Shown here one piece after another: positions 44,632 to 56,725 of a stretch of 64,000 nucleotides of DNA. This stretch comes from Cladochytrium replicatum (taxonomy: Eukaryota > Chytridiomycota > Chytridiomycetes > Cladochytriales > Cladochytriaceae): contig JAHLKD010000053.1 in NCBI GenBank assembly GCA_025526935.1, positions 186,001 through 250,000 of the forward strand. Reading direction: 5' to 3'. Under the pieces are notes generated by a model. It made no database searches, was not told the DNA's origin, and saw only the letters and a list, made by a program, of their open reading frames with translations. The translations under genes and the position numbers were made by a program. The stretch's first letter is position 1, and every line of letters begins with the position of its first letter.

Positions 44632-47600
44632 ATGGCCCGCCTCTGGCTCACCCAAGTTAATGCCTTACTCGTGAAGAACTTGCTGGTGCGCCTTATCATT
44701 CTTGCTCTCGATGAAAGGTGTTATTTACAGCTATCTTGCAGACAGCCAAACGATCACCGCTGTTCCCTCTTATCGTCCTTTTGTTTCCTCCGCTACTGTC
44801 GGCCATCCTTGTGTCCTTTCATGCTAACCATAACTCCAGCGCTGACAGTAGCGCTGTTACTCGACCATCGCCGACACCAATCTCACAACTGCACTTTAAT
44901 TGCAACACCACGGGAAAGTGCCCTGTGCTCTTCTACGCACCTAATGACGCTTATCACACCTCGATCATGGCTCGTCTTGCCAGCATGACGGGAATGAAGG
45001 TCGGGGAATCTATGACGGGTTTCGCGACATATGACGACATGTCGGTTGCGTTCTTTGAAAACGCGGGTGAGCTCACTTCGCCAGACTTGTATTTTGCGGC
45101 GATCGCGTGGACGAGTGAAGACGTTGTCCCGGGTGCAAAGTTTCCGAACGTGACGGCATATAACGTGTGGGAAGACTCTGGCCCGCCAGTTGAATACCAA
45201 GAAGGGATGGGGCACATATTGAAACGCAATCGCAACGAGAATCCGGAATTTGCGAAAAACATTGGCTTGCAGATTGCCTTGGAGTCAGCGGCGGTCTCGG
45301 TCATCTCGGAGCTTAGTAGGGGCGGTGCACCTATTTCTGCGATGATGGACGTTAGTATAGATTGGTTGAATGTCGGTCCGAAGACTGGTAAACCGGAGCC
45401 GGTGACTCCGAATTTCGAGTCAACCGACTGGTCTTCACGAACAAGGAATGAAGCTTACAACGCACCCCTGACTTTCTTTATTCCGGTGTGTAGGAATGGA
45501 TCGTTGATTGTGCTTAATTTACGGTTGTCTGATGCTTTACTCATACAGCTATACCCCATCGTTTTGTTCTGCTACACATTGTACTCCGTCTGCCGAGAAA
45601 AACAGGATGACCATCTTGTTTCGATGAAAATGTATGGCAAAAGTTAATATTCAGTGCATTAATTTCTCAAGTTTTGCTTTTCAGGATGGGACTCCACGAG
45701 TCCTCATTCTGGGTATCTTCTGCCGTGATCCCCCTGGTCTTGAATTTTTTCAGCACCATGGCCAGTGCTTTGATCTTGATACTTGCTGGCGGATTTGTGG
45801 GATGGCCATTGCTACAGAGCATCGACGTCCCTTCGATGTGGTTGCTCCAGTTTTCGTTTGGGTGCTCCATGATCGCAACGGCGCTCTTCCTTTCCTCGAT
45901 TGTAATGAAAACGTCCAGTGCATATGGAACGGTCGTGGTTTACTTCATCATCCACTGTGCGGTCCCAGCCCCCGTGTTTGGTGAGGGTTAGTTCTGAATA
46001 TTCTTTGGCTTTAGCTAAATGGTCTTCTAGGGACTCCAGCGTGGCTCCCGCACATCGGACATACGGCTGTCCATATCTTAACGCTTTTGTTCGTCCCGGT
46101 GCTTACGTTCGGCAAAGTTTGGTTCGAGGTTATAAACACTGCCATGCCAACGGTCATGAATTCATACAAACCCACAAATCTCACTCTCTCAACCACTTTC
46201 AGTAACCCTCACGGGCCAGTTTACAAAGAAGATCTGTACTATGAAAACGAAGATTTCGTTGTGTCCGCGTACGGCAACCTGCCGTCGATTGGGTTTTCAT
46301 TGATGACCATGATTGTTGCAGTCGGGATTGCGGTCGTGTTGGCGTGCTACATAGATCTCGTTTTCGGTGGACCTTATGACGGGTTGCTTCGACCTTGGCA
46401 CTTTCCATTCACATCGGGATTCTGGTCGGGTAAAACTGGTCGCATTGCACATAAAACCGAAGCGGATCAGACCCTTCAATCGACCAGTGCCAGTCTTGGG
46501 ACGGTAGAGATTGCAAGGTTGACGAAGGATTCTGGCAGGGCGGGATTTAGCAACATGGCGATCGACATTCCCCGCCTTACGCTTGAGAAAGGGAGTTGCT
46601 GCGTTTTCTTAGGGGTCAAAGGCTCTGGAAAGACCACAGCAATTAAAACCGTCACGGTATGTTTGGGTTGTCCCAAACTGTTGCTCTCAAGCTAATCGTG
46701 TGAACTTCTAAAAGGGAATGAACAAACCCACAGCTGGATCAGCTTTCTTTGGCGGGCTGGACATCCATACGGATGCTCCAGCCATTCGATCCAAGATAGG
46801 ATTATGCTCTCAGGTTTCTGTGTTAAGAAACCATTGATCTTCCTCCCTAACTGGTCCTTTTATCTCAGGGTGATTCTCTATACGTCAACTTGACCGCGGC
46901 AGAACACGTTCAATTCTACGCAAAGCTTCGGGGAGTCGATCCCGCCTTACTTGGTATTCCCACGTTGAGAGGTTTCGAGTTGGATGTTCTCCGCAGGGTC
47001 GAATTGGATTCCTTCCATGACACATTGGTCTCAGAATTTACCAATGGGATGAGATGCCGGCTGTCGTTGCTGCTGGCAACGATCGGACCTGATGTTCAGT
47101 TCATATTCCTGGGTAGGAATGTCACCTTTCCATTTTTCAGCAACGAACTAAATTTCTTTCAATATAATGCAGACGAGATTACGGCTGGTCAAGATGGTTT
47201 TACGCGTCAGGTTTGCTGGAAATACATCAAAGAGCTAAAGGAGCAAAAGATAGTCTTCCTAACTACGAGTTCGACTGAAGAGGCAGAGACTCTCGGGGTA
47301 AGGCAGCAAAGCAACTAATCGTGCTGAAAGAACCGTAACCATTATTATCAGGACCTTGTGTGCGTATTAGTGAAAGGGAAGATGGCGGCTTCAGGTTCAC
47401 AAACATTCTTGAGATCCGGATTTTGCAGAGGTTATCTTGTTCGACTCAGGGCTTCAGGACAAACGAGCCATCAAGCCCCTGAGATGCTTGCCGCTCCCCA
47501 GAGCACTTTTGGCAATTCAGTTTCCGCTCCCTTCAATGTGTTTCGTGGTATCTCCAATCAAGTATCGAACGATGTGGAGATGCAAGGCATACGGCCTCCC

Positions 47601-50600
47601 ACTGTTACATCCCTTTTGGAAACGTGGGTTAAAGAGTGCATTCCGAATTGCGAAGTTTTGCTGATGGAAGCAGAAAAGCTTGATATACATGTTCCAATGA
47701 GTTCTTCACACCACCTCAGACCATTGCTCCGTGCACTGGAGAATGACAACACAGAAACAGTGGAATGGACAATATCAAGCATGGCACTGCAAGAAGTCTT
47801 TGCAAAGTTTATCGCAGGCAAAGCGAAGTTCATGGCTCCCGACAATCTTGCCAGCTTTTCCTCCCAACAGTCGAGTACTCAAATAGCTATTTGTTCCGTT
47901 TGCCAACAAACATTCGAACCGCTTCCAAACATGGGGTCCAGAGTGACATGCTCACGCTGTTCAGCACTCGAAGCTTCAAAAAGGGACTCGAAACTTCCGC
48001 CGTACATCGATTTTGCCCAATTTTGTCTTTTGCACGGGTCAGTTGTTGTGCGCCGACAAGCTAGTGCTGAAATCGCCAATCAACCTCCTATTCCGCGAAG
48101 GAAGCGCTCTCTTGTTGGGGCACTTTTGCCAGTACTAATCGCCAATCAGCGTCTTCAAATGTGTCTCACCATCACCATCTGTACTTTGTTACTTCCCATG
48201 GTCTTGCTTTTCGGGTTCCTTTCTAACAGTACGTTGTTTGTTTCAACATTTGGCTGGCTTTCAACCGTCAGTTATTTTGTAGATCCAGAAAGACCTTTGC
48301 TGTCAACACTTACGGACTGCAAAGGTTTCATTATCGAGTCTAAGTATCGCATAACATGCGACCCCAAGGACTTGACTGCAGCAATGTTTCAGACGGCTGT
48401 CGCACCTCAAAACTTCTCAAAGGCCACAAAGTTGGGGGCATGCACCGCGAAAAATCCTGCATCGTGCTACCCAATTACGTTCTCTGGTCTACCGAGCGAT
48501 TCAGCTTTGTTTTCAGTGATTACAGAGCGAGGCGTCCAACCGTACGGAATACAGCCTGATGACACACAATATCTATATAGGGGATTCATTCGCCAACCGG
48601 ACACCTCCATGGAGTTTATTAGGCGTGTTTTGAACGCGGCAGTGCCTCGATTAAGATTCTGGTACTCGGATCCCTCGCTAGGCCCACGATTTGAGGAGTT
48701 CGCTAGTCCAACCTTATTTCTGTTCAACGAAACAGTCAACTTCGGTGACACAATCCCTTCACTCCTTGCAGGTGGCGCTACAAATGCAGATGAATACGGC
48801 GATGGATTGCTTCGAACCGTGGAAAGTTATCCGGCTCTGTTCTCTAGAGTTGATGACGTCGCATCAGTGTTTAGCACCCGTCAAAACGAAGTCAATAGTA
48901 CTTCTCTGACACTTCCAGCAGAATGCTCAGCTCAGTATGGTCAAACAGGGTTAGTTGGTTTCGCTGCATCGAATTTCAGTGACGTAGCCTCGAAGTTCAG
49001 AGATATTTTCCCAACTTTTGGTATCACATTCACGTCATTGCCAACTCGAGGCAGTGTGAATCCACCTTCCTTCACATTCCATTCTTATGGGATAAAGCAA
49101 TCGTCTCCAGCAAGGCTTTATCTTTCGGCGTCACCAGAGACCTCTGTTGGTCAGGCTTTTCTAGTTGGACCACCTTTTTACACACAGTTCAGATACAGTA
49201 ACCTTACTACTTATGGTCTGCCTGTGAGATGCCTTGAGTTTTCCAAGAACCTTCCAACTGAGTACTATGAAGCAAATAGTGCACTCCAAGTGACGATCAG
49301 TTCTATGACGAACCAGTGGCTTCGATCATTGTCAAACGCAACATCTGCCCCTTTGGTGCGTGGCCAGTCATTCAAATTGCCGCCTATTTCGAGAGTGTCG
49401 AGACCGTACACAGTTAGTTACCTTTGAAATTGTTCTTTGGATTCAACGATGACCGACTCTTTAGGCTTGGATTGGACTAGAGTTTTTCTCTTTGCTGATA
49501 ACAGCTCTGATGTTGCCTCGCATGGTTGACTTGATTGTTCAGGACAAGTCAAAAGGCGCATATGAACTTATGCGGATGCAGACTGGTACAATCATACACT
49601 ACTGGATAGGAAACTACATATACGGATTTTGGGCAACTTATGGATTATGTTCCCTTATGACTGGATGTGTCATCCTGACTCGAAGTGAACTATACGCTAT
49701 GGTTGGGGTTCTCGAAATGCTCGGTATCATGCTTGTCTGGTATGTTACTCAGAGCTTTGTTCTTGACAACACTGAAAATAAGAAACAGGGCACACTGTGT
49801 TGTCGGTCTGAGCTTTCTGCTATCTGGTATCTTTCAAAGACCGGTTACGGCAGCTATTGCATCCTGCTTTGCCGTAGCCATTATTTCACTTGTCCCTTTT
49901 ATGGCGCCGAACACTCAGATCAATGGTATTCCGGAAGGAGGACTTCCCATGCTCTACTTGCTCTTCCCTCCGTTTGGGATTGTCTCTCTTACCCGGTCCC
50001 TATACAGTTCGTTCACTCGCGGCAACATAATGGGATTTGTTGTAACTCAGACATTGTTCACATTCGTTGTCGGAACCTTATATGGGTTTCTTGGGATATA
50101 CCTGCAATTTATTCGACGTACATCCGGCGGATTTGGGCTGGATCCTATGCTTGGATTACATGCAACCAAAAACAAGGGTGTCACTCTAGAAGACGGCGCA
50201 ACATATGAGCTTACTTATGGTGAAAATATCAGAAATGAAGAGAACGCCATTATGGGGTCGCTTCAAAATCAAACGTCCGACCAGGCGTTGACGTGTGTTC
50301 GGTTGCGGGGTAAAGATGTTCGAAACGTTAGCTTCCGAATCAGTTCAGGAGAAGTTTTTGGATTGCTCGGGTAAGCGATTCTTTTTTTCCCAATGTTTGT
50401 CAAAATTCTGAGTCATATAGTAGCCCAAGCGGTGGAGGGAAGAGCACAATTTTGAAGATGGTGTCTGGTCTCCTGAGACCTCCTCAGGGTGAAATCTATT
50501 TCAACGGCAGATCCCTCAAAGAGATCCTCTCCCGGGGCGATCTAGGGAAGTACGTTGGCATTTGTCCGCAAAAGTCGTTGTTGTGGCCTGATATCACAGG

Positions 50601-51497
50601 TAATATTGTTGAGCTCATCAACTAGAGGGAAGATTCAAAGCTTAAATATGTTCAGTCCAGAGGCATTTAATGGTTTTCGCCCAAATGCGGGGTTATCCTG
50701 CAAATCAGAGTCTTACCAAATATGCTCACCACATTGCCAGGAGCGTGGGCCTCGAGGCATCGTTGAAGGTTGCGGCAAAGTTTCTCTCAGTGGGAGCTCA
50801 GAGACTTTTAGGGATTGGAATTGCCATCACTGGTGACCCCACTTTGGTGATCCTCGACGAGCCTACATTGGGTCTGGATCCAGCGACGCGCCAGTACATT
50901 TGGAAGGTGATAGAGATGCTGAAGCTTTCACCGACCAGTACAGGGCAACCGCGATCGATCCTGATCGCAACATCTGCTCAGGACGAAGCAGAGATGCTTT
51001 GTGATAAGGTCATGGTCCTCTCAAAGGGCAGCGCAAATGGTTACGGCTCTCCGAGCCAGCTAAGGCATCGATTTGGAGATACACTTCAGCTTTCCCTACT
51101 GTACTCTGTCGATGCTCTCCTAACAATCTCGGCTCAACCAACTCGGGCAGAAGAAGCTGAGTCTATCACCACTATGAAGACTGCTGAGCACGTACGCATA
51201 GATATGGTACTTCAGAAAATACGGGATGTGGTGTCGCCGACAGCATACGTAGAATCAACAATACCAACAGACTTCCACGCTGTATTTGCCAGTTTCCAGA
51301 GGGGGCAAGAACCTGGAACACTCCCCCCTGTCAGAGTTTTTTGGACAGTAAGAACAGCTCTTGCGGTTGCGAGGGAAAGAGATCTAGGTGCGATGTTCGT
51401 CCATTTGGAGAGTGCGGCTCAGAGTTTGAGTGTTCAGAGTTGGGAACTGAAGCCCAGGAGTTTTAACGATGCCTCCGTCAAACTCTCTGGGGTATAG
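44632..51497 (+). CDS. ABCA-type full ABC transporter with weak signature motifs
   Basis: About fifteen exons; ATG at 44632 (MARLWLTQVNALLVKNLL) joining to TAKRSPLFPLIVLLFPP. Order: first membrane domain with a large extracellular loop, CREKQDDHLVSMKMMGL before its helices, first ATPase domain (GVKGSGKTTAI Walker A; EFTNGMRCRLSLL in place of LSGGM; VQFIFLDEITAG Walker B), a regulatory linker, second membrane domain with a long loop, second ATPase domain (GSPSGGGKSTI; AKFLSVGAQRLLG in place of LSGG; LVILDEPTLGLDP; then an Ala instead of the switch His in LIATSAQDEAEMLCDK). The linker holds CSVCQQTFE and TCSRC (C-x2-C-x15-C-x2-C). About 1,900-2,000 aa. ABCA proteins move lipids; which one is unknown. 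No frameshift found. Confidence 0.88.
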
Positions 51498-51755
51498 ATA
51501 GCTTTATTCTTGTGCGCATTTGCTTGATTTATTCCGATTTCTGTTTCTGCTTGATGCAACGCATTTCTGGTTATTCGCACCTACTTCACTAACGGCGATA
51601 GATAAAGTGAATCGATTTGACTTTCGTTTATTCTTTTCTGGCTTTTAGCTAAAACACTGATGCTTGATTATTCACTAGAGCAACCGATTCATCCGTTCCC
51701 ATATTGATAAAATTAGAAATGTGCAGCGCTTGCAGATTAAGTCTGTTTGACCGAA

Positions 51756-53481
51756 TTACTTTCTCAAGATCCTATCCCTTGCTTTGAGCCAAAATTTGCT
51801 CTGAAGGAATGCATACGTCCCCAACAACGCTACATAAATCAGCCAACCCCCTGTGGCCAGCTCAATCTCCACAAACTCATATATGTTCTGTGTCTCGAAT
51901 GCACCCCCAAAGTGCGCAACGCATAGCTGGGTAACCATCCATCCCACCGCGTCGTACAAGAATTTATAGGAAGCGAGCGGTGGGACTGTGCCAGATTTTT
52001 CTGTTGGAGGAGCGGCAAACAACGGCCTGACGCCGCGTCTGGTTAGCCGACCGACCATGACCAATAACGACAATGAGCCAAAGAAGATGTAGTAGCCCGG
52101 ACGAATTCCATGCCACAGCGCAGATAGTATGAACGTCAAAGTTGTTTTGGCTGCGTTGGACTTTCCATCCTTGTCAACCAGCCGAAGGTACACGCTCGAG
52201 CGAAGCCAGCGCTGCGTGCCCATGTTCCAGTTGTCAAGGAGAACTTTGATGTTTTGGGCGTACTCGATCCCGCGGATGTCGCATCCACGTACCCGGTTCC
52301 AGTCGTGCTCATCTGCTTTGTCGGAAAGGTATTGCACAAATGCTGGTCGTGTGTCCACTTTCTCGTTGGGATCCTGCTTACGCTTCCCGTTGTAGGCGAT
52401 TCCAGTCATGATGCATGACGCTTCCGATAGTTTCCAGCTCAAGTAGTACTTGAGCCGAGCTGTAAAACAAGCGACGACGACCATCACGTTCCTGAAAATA
52501 AATATAAACGACTACTATTTTCTGAGGTCTCAGAGGTATTACCTCAAAATGAAAGGAAGATTTTTCATCCCGTGTCTCAAATAGGCATCATAGGAGACCA
52601 TGGGGGCAAGCAGGACATACGAAATCATGCAGATCAATCCAATTCCGGTGACACGCATGACCGACCGTGTTCGACTCGGAATATCGGTGAAAGGAGGTTG
52701 CGCTCTGACGAACTTGTAATAGTCTTGGAAATTGAAAGCTGGTCCGACCATGAAGGAAGAGAAAAAATAGACGTATCCTAGGTACTCCAGTAGATCGGGA
52801 TTTACACGAACGGCACAGTCCCTCAATTCCTCAATAAGATCCTTGGAAAAGAACATGTGAATTCGTAACCAATCCAATCGATTTTGCGAGGCGTATACCT
52901 CGGACGCTTTAGTTCCGTCATGAAGACTCCAAGCAAAAGAAGTGAGCTTGATACAAACGATCATCATTGGAATAGTATCATCAAATCGACTCTTCTCCGT
53001 TGTGATGACTTGATAGTAGAAGTGACTGCAGAACACGCATGTTAGATTCTTGACCAATCCGGGTAAAATGGCGCTCACTTGCTGACCAGCCAGCACATGA
53101 CAATCGCAAAATGTGTCCACACTCCGCCAGCGCTTGATTTCAGACCAGCGGGAATCAACAGAATCCAAGAAGTGACGGAGATCCCAAATATTTGAACAAG
53201 GGTGGATATCCGAAAGACGGAAAGGCAAAGGATGGAGCTGACAGCAACAGAGAATACGTGCTGTGCCCACGGACGAGCGAGAGGACGAACAAAGTAAGAG
53301 GAGAAGTAAGCAAAAGGATAACAACCAAACAGTGGTATCAGAGCTTTCAATTATGATGGGATGAATTTTAACGGGAAAATTAGTGTGATGGGATGAATGA
53401 CTGATCTAGTCCGATACCTGCAAGATTGTCCACGGAGATCCCCGTAGCTCTGGACAGCGGGACGAGAATCGAGTCCGACAT
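51756..53481 (-). CDS. MBOAT lysophospholipid acyltransferase (ALE1/LPCAT-like)
   Basis: Exon 1 starts at ATG 53481 (MSDSILVPLSRATGISVDNL) and joins in phase 1 to AALIPLFGCYPFAYF. Many membrane segments follow. The MBOAT active site is complete: NWNMGTQRWLRSSVY carries the conserved Asn region, and LSALWHGIRPGYYIFF the catalytic His. DLLEYLGYVYFFSSFMVGPAFNFQDY is the usual family block for substrate entry. The enzyme re-acylates lysophospholipids in the ER (Lands cycle), supporting membrane remodelling. About 500 aa, close to yeast Ale1 though shorter at the C-terminus. The next gene upstream (NAA35) ends about 50 bp away on the same strand, so the promoter must be very short or overlap it. 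Confidence 0.88.
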
Positions 53482-53529
53482 ACTGTTTTTGCTCAGCAAG
53501 TTTGTGCACCAAAGGCGCAGTTCGTGTGT

Positions 53530-56524
53530 TTATTTAGCCGCGGATTTCACAGCGAAGCAGATGGAAGGATACATGTGGTGGTACTTGAGGTCATATCCTA
53601 CATCAATGCGAGAACTCTTGTCACTCAGAGCCGCTTTCAATGCTCCTGACGCAAGGTCCATCGACACCGATCGCACAGTTACTGAATTAGCCAGAGAGAG
53701 TTTGATCAACGACTTCTGCTCCTGATGTGTCCCAATCACAATCTGAAGGTTCAAAGCTTATTACCAGCTTACCTCAAGATCTTCTAGACTTCCCTTTTCA
53801 TTGGATCCACCTGGACCAGGTTGACTTTTCACGATACTTTCAAATCGTTGTTTGGCTGCTTGAAACGAATCATAAGAGTACTGAAGTAACTCTTCCTCCT
53901 TCGAAGAATTGAGTTAAGCATCGTAACCTTCACATTATAAACAGTATTATCCAACCTTTATGTTGTGCACATTGCACGAGCTTGCGAACTGCTCATAGTC
54001 CGCTGGGGTGGGACTGCCGAGCCGCAAAAATATTCGGAATCGATACAGAAAGTGAGACGCTTCACTGTAGACTTGTTTGTTTGCTGGTGTGGGGATACAG
54101 CCCAGAAACTTCAGCGCTAGCGATAACTAAGTGTGACCAATCATGGTCAACGCGATGATCATGTCATCAACGGAGCCGCTTACAAAGTACAGTCCTCTCC
54201 ACAAGTCTCGTTTTGCTGAGAGCAAGCACCAATCATTTTGAACTTTTGCCCGGTTGGGCTGCTTAGCTTTTTTTTCTGTGCCTCGCTTCTTTCCTGTTGT
54301 GATGATGAGCTTTTTAAACACAAATGATCGGGTCTACTACCGACCTTGGATCTCCGAAAATGTAGCCACTCTCTCAAGATGTTTGATGTGTACGTCGCAT
54401 AAATATTCGCAATACCTGCAGACAATCCTTAGAGCGCATTATCCAGTTTATTGGCAATCTTACCAAAACACCATGGGTAGTTCCCGAACATTGTAAAGCT
54501 GAAGCTCAAATCCAAGCAGGAACGAAAGGGAGAGCATTTCTAACTTTTCGTGATACACCCACGATGACAGATAGTATGGATCCTAGAATCGACAGTTAAA
54601 ATCCGACATACGAAAAGAGCTATTCTTCCCACCTCTTCAGTTTTCCGGTTTGATTTGCCTGTGTAGCGTGTGTACATAAGCTCGTCAAGTCGCTCAGCTT
54701 CTTTCTGCCAGTTTTCCCATGAATCGATAGCTTTTAATAGTCTTCTCCTCATTCTCGATCGATTTTTGGTGTACAGGCCAGATCGTAACCTCATCGGCTA
54801 AAAATTGAATAAGCGAAAGACCTAATCCTCTATCCCTGTTTTCCGTACATGATCACCAAGGCTACAGAACTCGGTCACTAATTTCTGCATCTCATTATCT
54901 TTGCTTGAAAAGTACGGTGGAAGCCAAAATTCTGAAACGAGATCAATGATGACCGATTTGACTTCAGGCTTCCCCAAGAACTCGTCGTCTTTGTCAATTA
55001 CAAGTTCCTTCAATTGTAGGTTAGTTTCGTCATGGCATTCTGATTGATCGTTCACCTTTAGAAATGATTGGACCAAAATGTTTGGTGTTGGTCGCCGACC
55101 GCTGAAATGTCCCAGAAAATTCTGAGGAGACATAAATCATGAGTTGCGATTAAAGGGGTCACCGTACCAGAACGCTTTTCGGTGACTTCATTGAGGTAGA
55201 AACTGCACACACTTGCTTCATGTAATTGATCTGGGATGCGATTTCCTTTAAGCTATCCGAGATGGTTAAAATAGTGATCGGTCTTGGTGGTGCTTGCGAG
55301 AATAGCTTGCGATTGAGCTGGAGATCAATCGATGCTACGCGTAACGATTAGCAAAGCGGAAAGGACCAAGATACCCATCTCATTACAATCAACTTTTGCT
55401 GCCAAGCGGTTGGTAGATTCGATCCTCGATAGCTGTGAGAGGGCTTTATCGAGAGGCTGACGTGCCCCATCGGGATTCCCTTTGCAGAGCTCTTGAAGGC
55501 CACTCAAGTAATCCTGTAAAGCATTAGAAGATCGAACGCAGCTAATCTTATGAAATCACCTTCCTAAACCTGATGCGGGAGACCAACGCATCCGCAAGTT
55601 CTTCCGTCAAAGTTTTGAAGTCCTCCAAATCTGTGAAGACTGAGCCTGCTCGTATAACTCACTTAATTATCTGACCCTGATCAACTTCACTTTCAAACCT
55701 TCGCCAGGAAGTTGATCTCTTCCCGGAACGATTTCCATGTAGCTGACCAATCCAGTTTCCGCTTCCTCCAATCTCGCAACAACGTCACTGGTAACTAGGA
55801 TTGACCCAACTTTCGGGTCATCATAGAGCGAAAAGTCAAAGGTGTCTGGACAAAAGTCTTCCTCCTTTAGACAAACTATGAGACTTTACTACAGCAATAG
55901 AATCCGAAGTACCTCATGTATGGAGCTTTTCAAGATGGCTCCACGGGCGAGAGACGCCGACTTCAGCACCGCGTCCAACAACCATCGCAATAGTTTACAT
56001 TGGACCTCTTCCGGTCGATGCAAGTAAATGCAACAGAAGAGTGTCTGTGAAAGCATGTGGCCAGATATCCAGGTCATCTGGGTAGCTTGTTCATCAGATC
56101 TTCCTACGATTTTAAGAAACGAGACATGTACCTCCAGCGCAAGAAGCTGATCTGCTATTCCAACGATTTGCGATGCTGTAAATCTTTGACTTTCAATTTC
56201 TTTGATCGTCAACTTGGACTGATCCACTGGAATATCCATTCCAGTGTCCATTCGTGGCTCCAAAATCTTGAAAAAGCCCATGAGCGAGATGAGAACATGA
56301 AGAAGCGTCAATTCTCCTTTGATTAGATACCTCAATGGCCGTCATCGCATCGTACAATGTCATGACATTGCTGAGGAGTAATTCTCCGACATTGAGCTCT
56401 GATAAATCCACCTTGTCAGAATAATCTTAGAGCTTTTGAATCGAGTAAGCTTACCTGTGACAGCGTCATTCAACAGCGCCGTGATATCTTCGTAGGACAG
56501 TGTTCCTATTCCATTGCTTGTCAT
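53530..56524 (-). CDS. NAA35: NAA35/MAK10, auxiliary subunit of N-terminal acetyltransferase C
   Basis: ATG at 56524 (MTSNGIGTLSYEDITALLND), more than ten small exons. DLSELNVGELLLSNVMTLYDAMTAIE, then ILEPRMDTGMDI, then FTASQIVGIADQLLALE and VTWISGHMLSQTLFCCIYLH form the conserved N-terminal region of NAA35/Mak10. Later blocks are KEEDFCPDTFDFSLYDDPKVG, YLSGLQELCKGNPDG, NFLGHFSGRRPTPNILVQSFL and ENWQKEAERLDELMY. The end is VGYDLKYHHMYPSICF, which matches the family end. NatC acetylates protein N-termini such as Met-Leu and Met-Phe; this subunit anchors it to ribosomes. Exon borders in the middle were not all resolved. Divergent from UPF2 with about 200 bp between. Confidence 0.85.
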
Positions 56525-56725
56525 TCTTTCAACGTGCTGCGCAAAATCCGCAAGCCAAACCAACACGATGAGCACCGAGCAACCTGAACGAGAGTCGGAT
56601 AGGTCGTCTCATCGACTGGAACTGAGAAAGAAAAATATAGAAGCGAATTCAACAAGGCCAGGTGGGTGATAATGGAAGCATGGTGACGCTCTTCGCTGAA
56701 CAACACTTGTTCAGATTTGTCGTCA

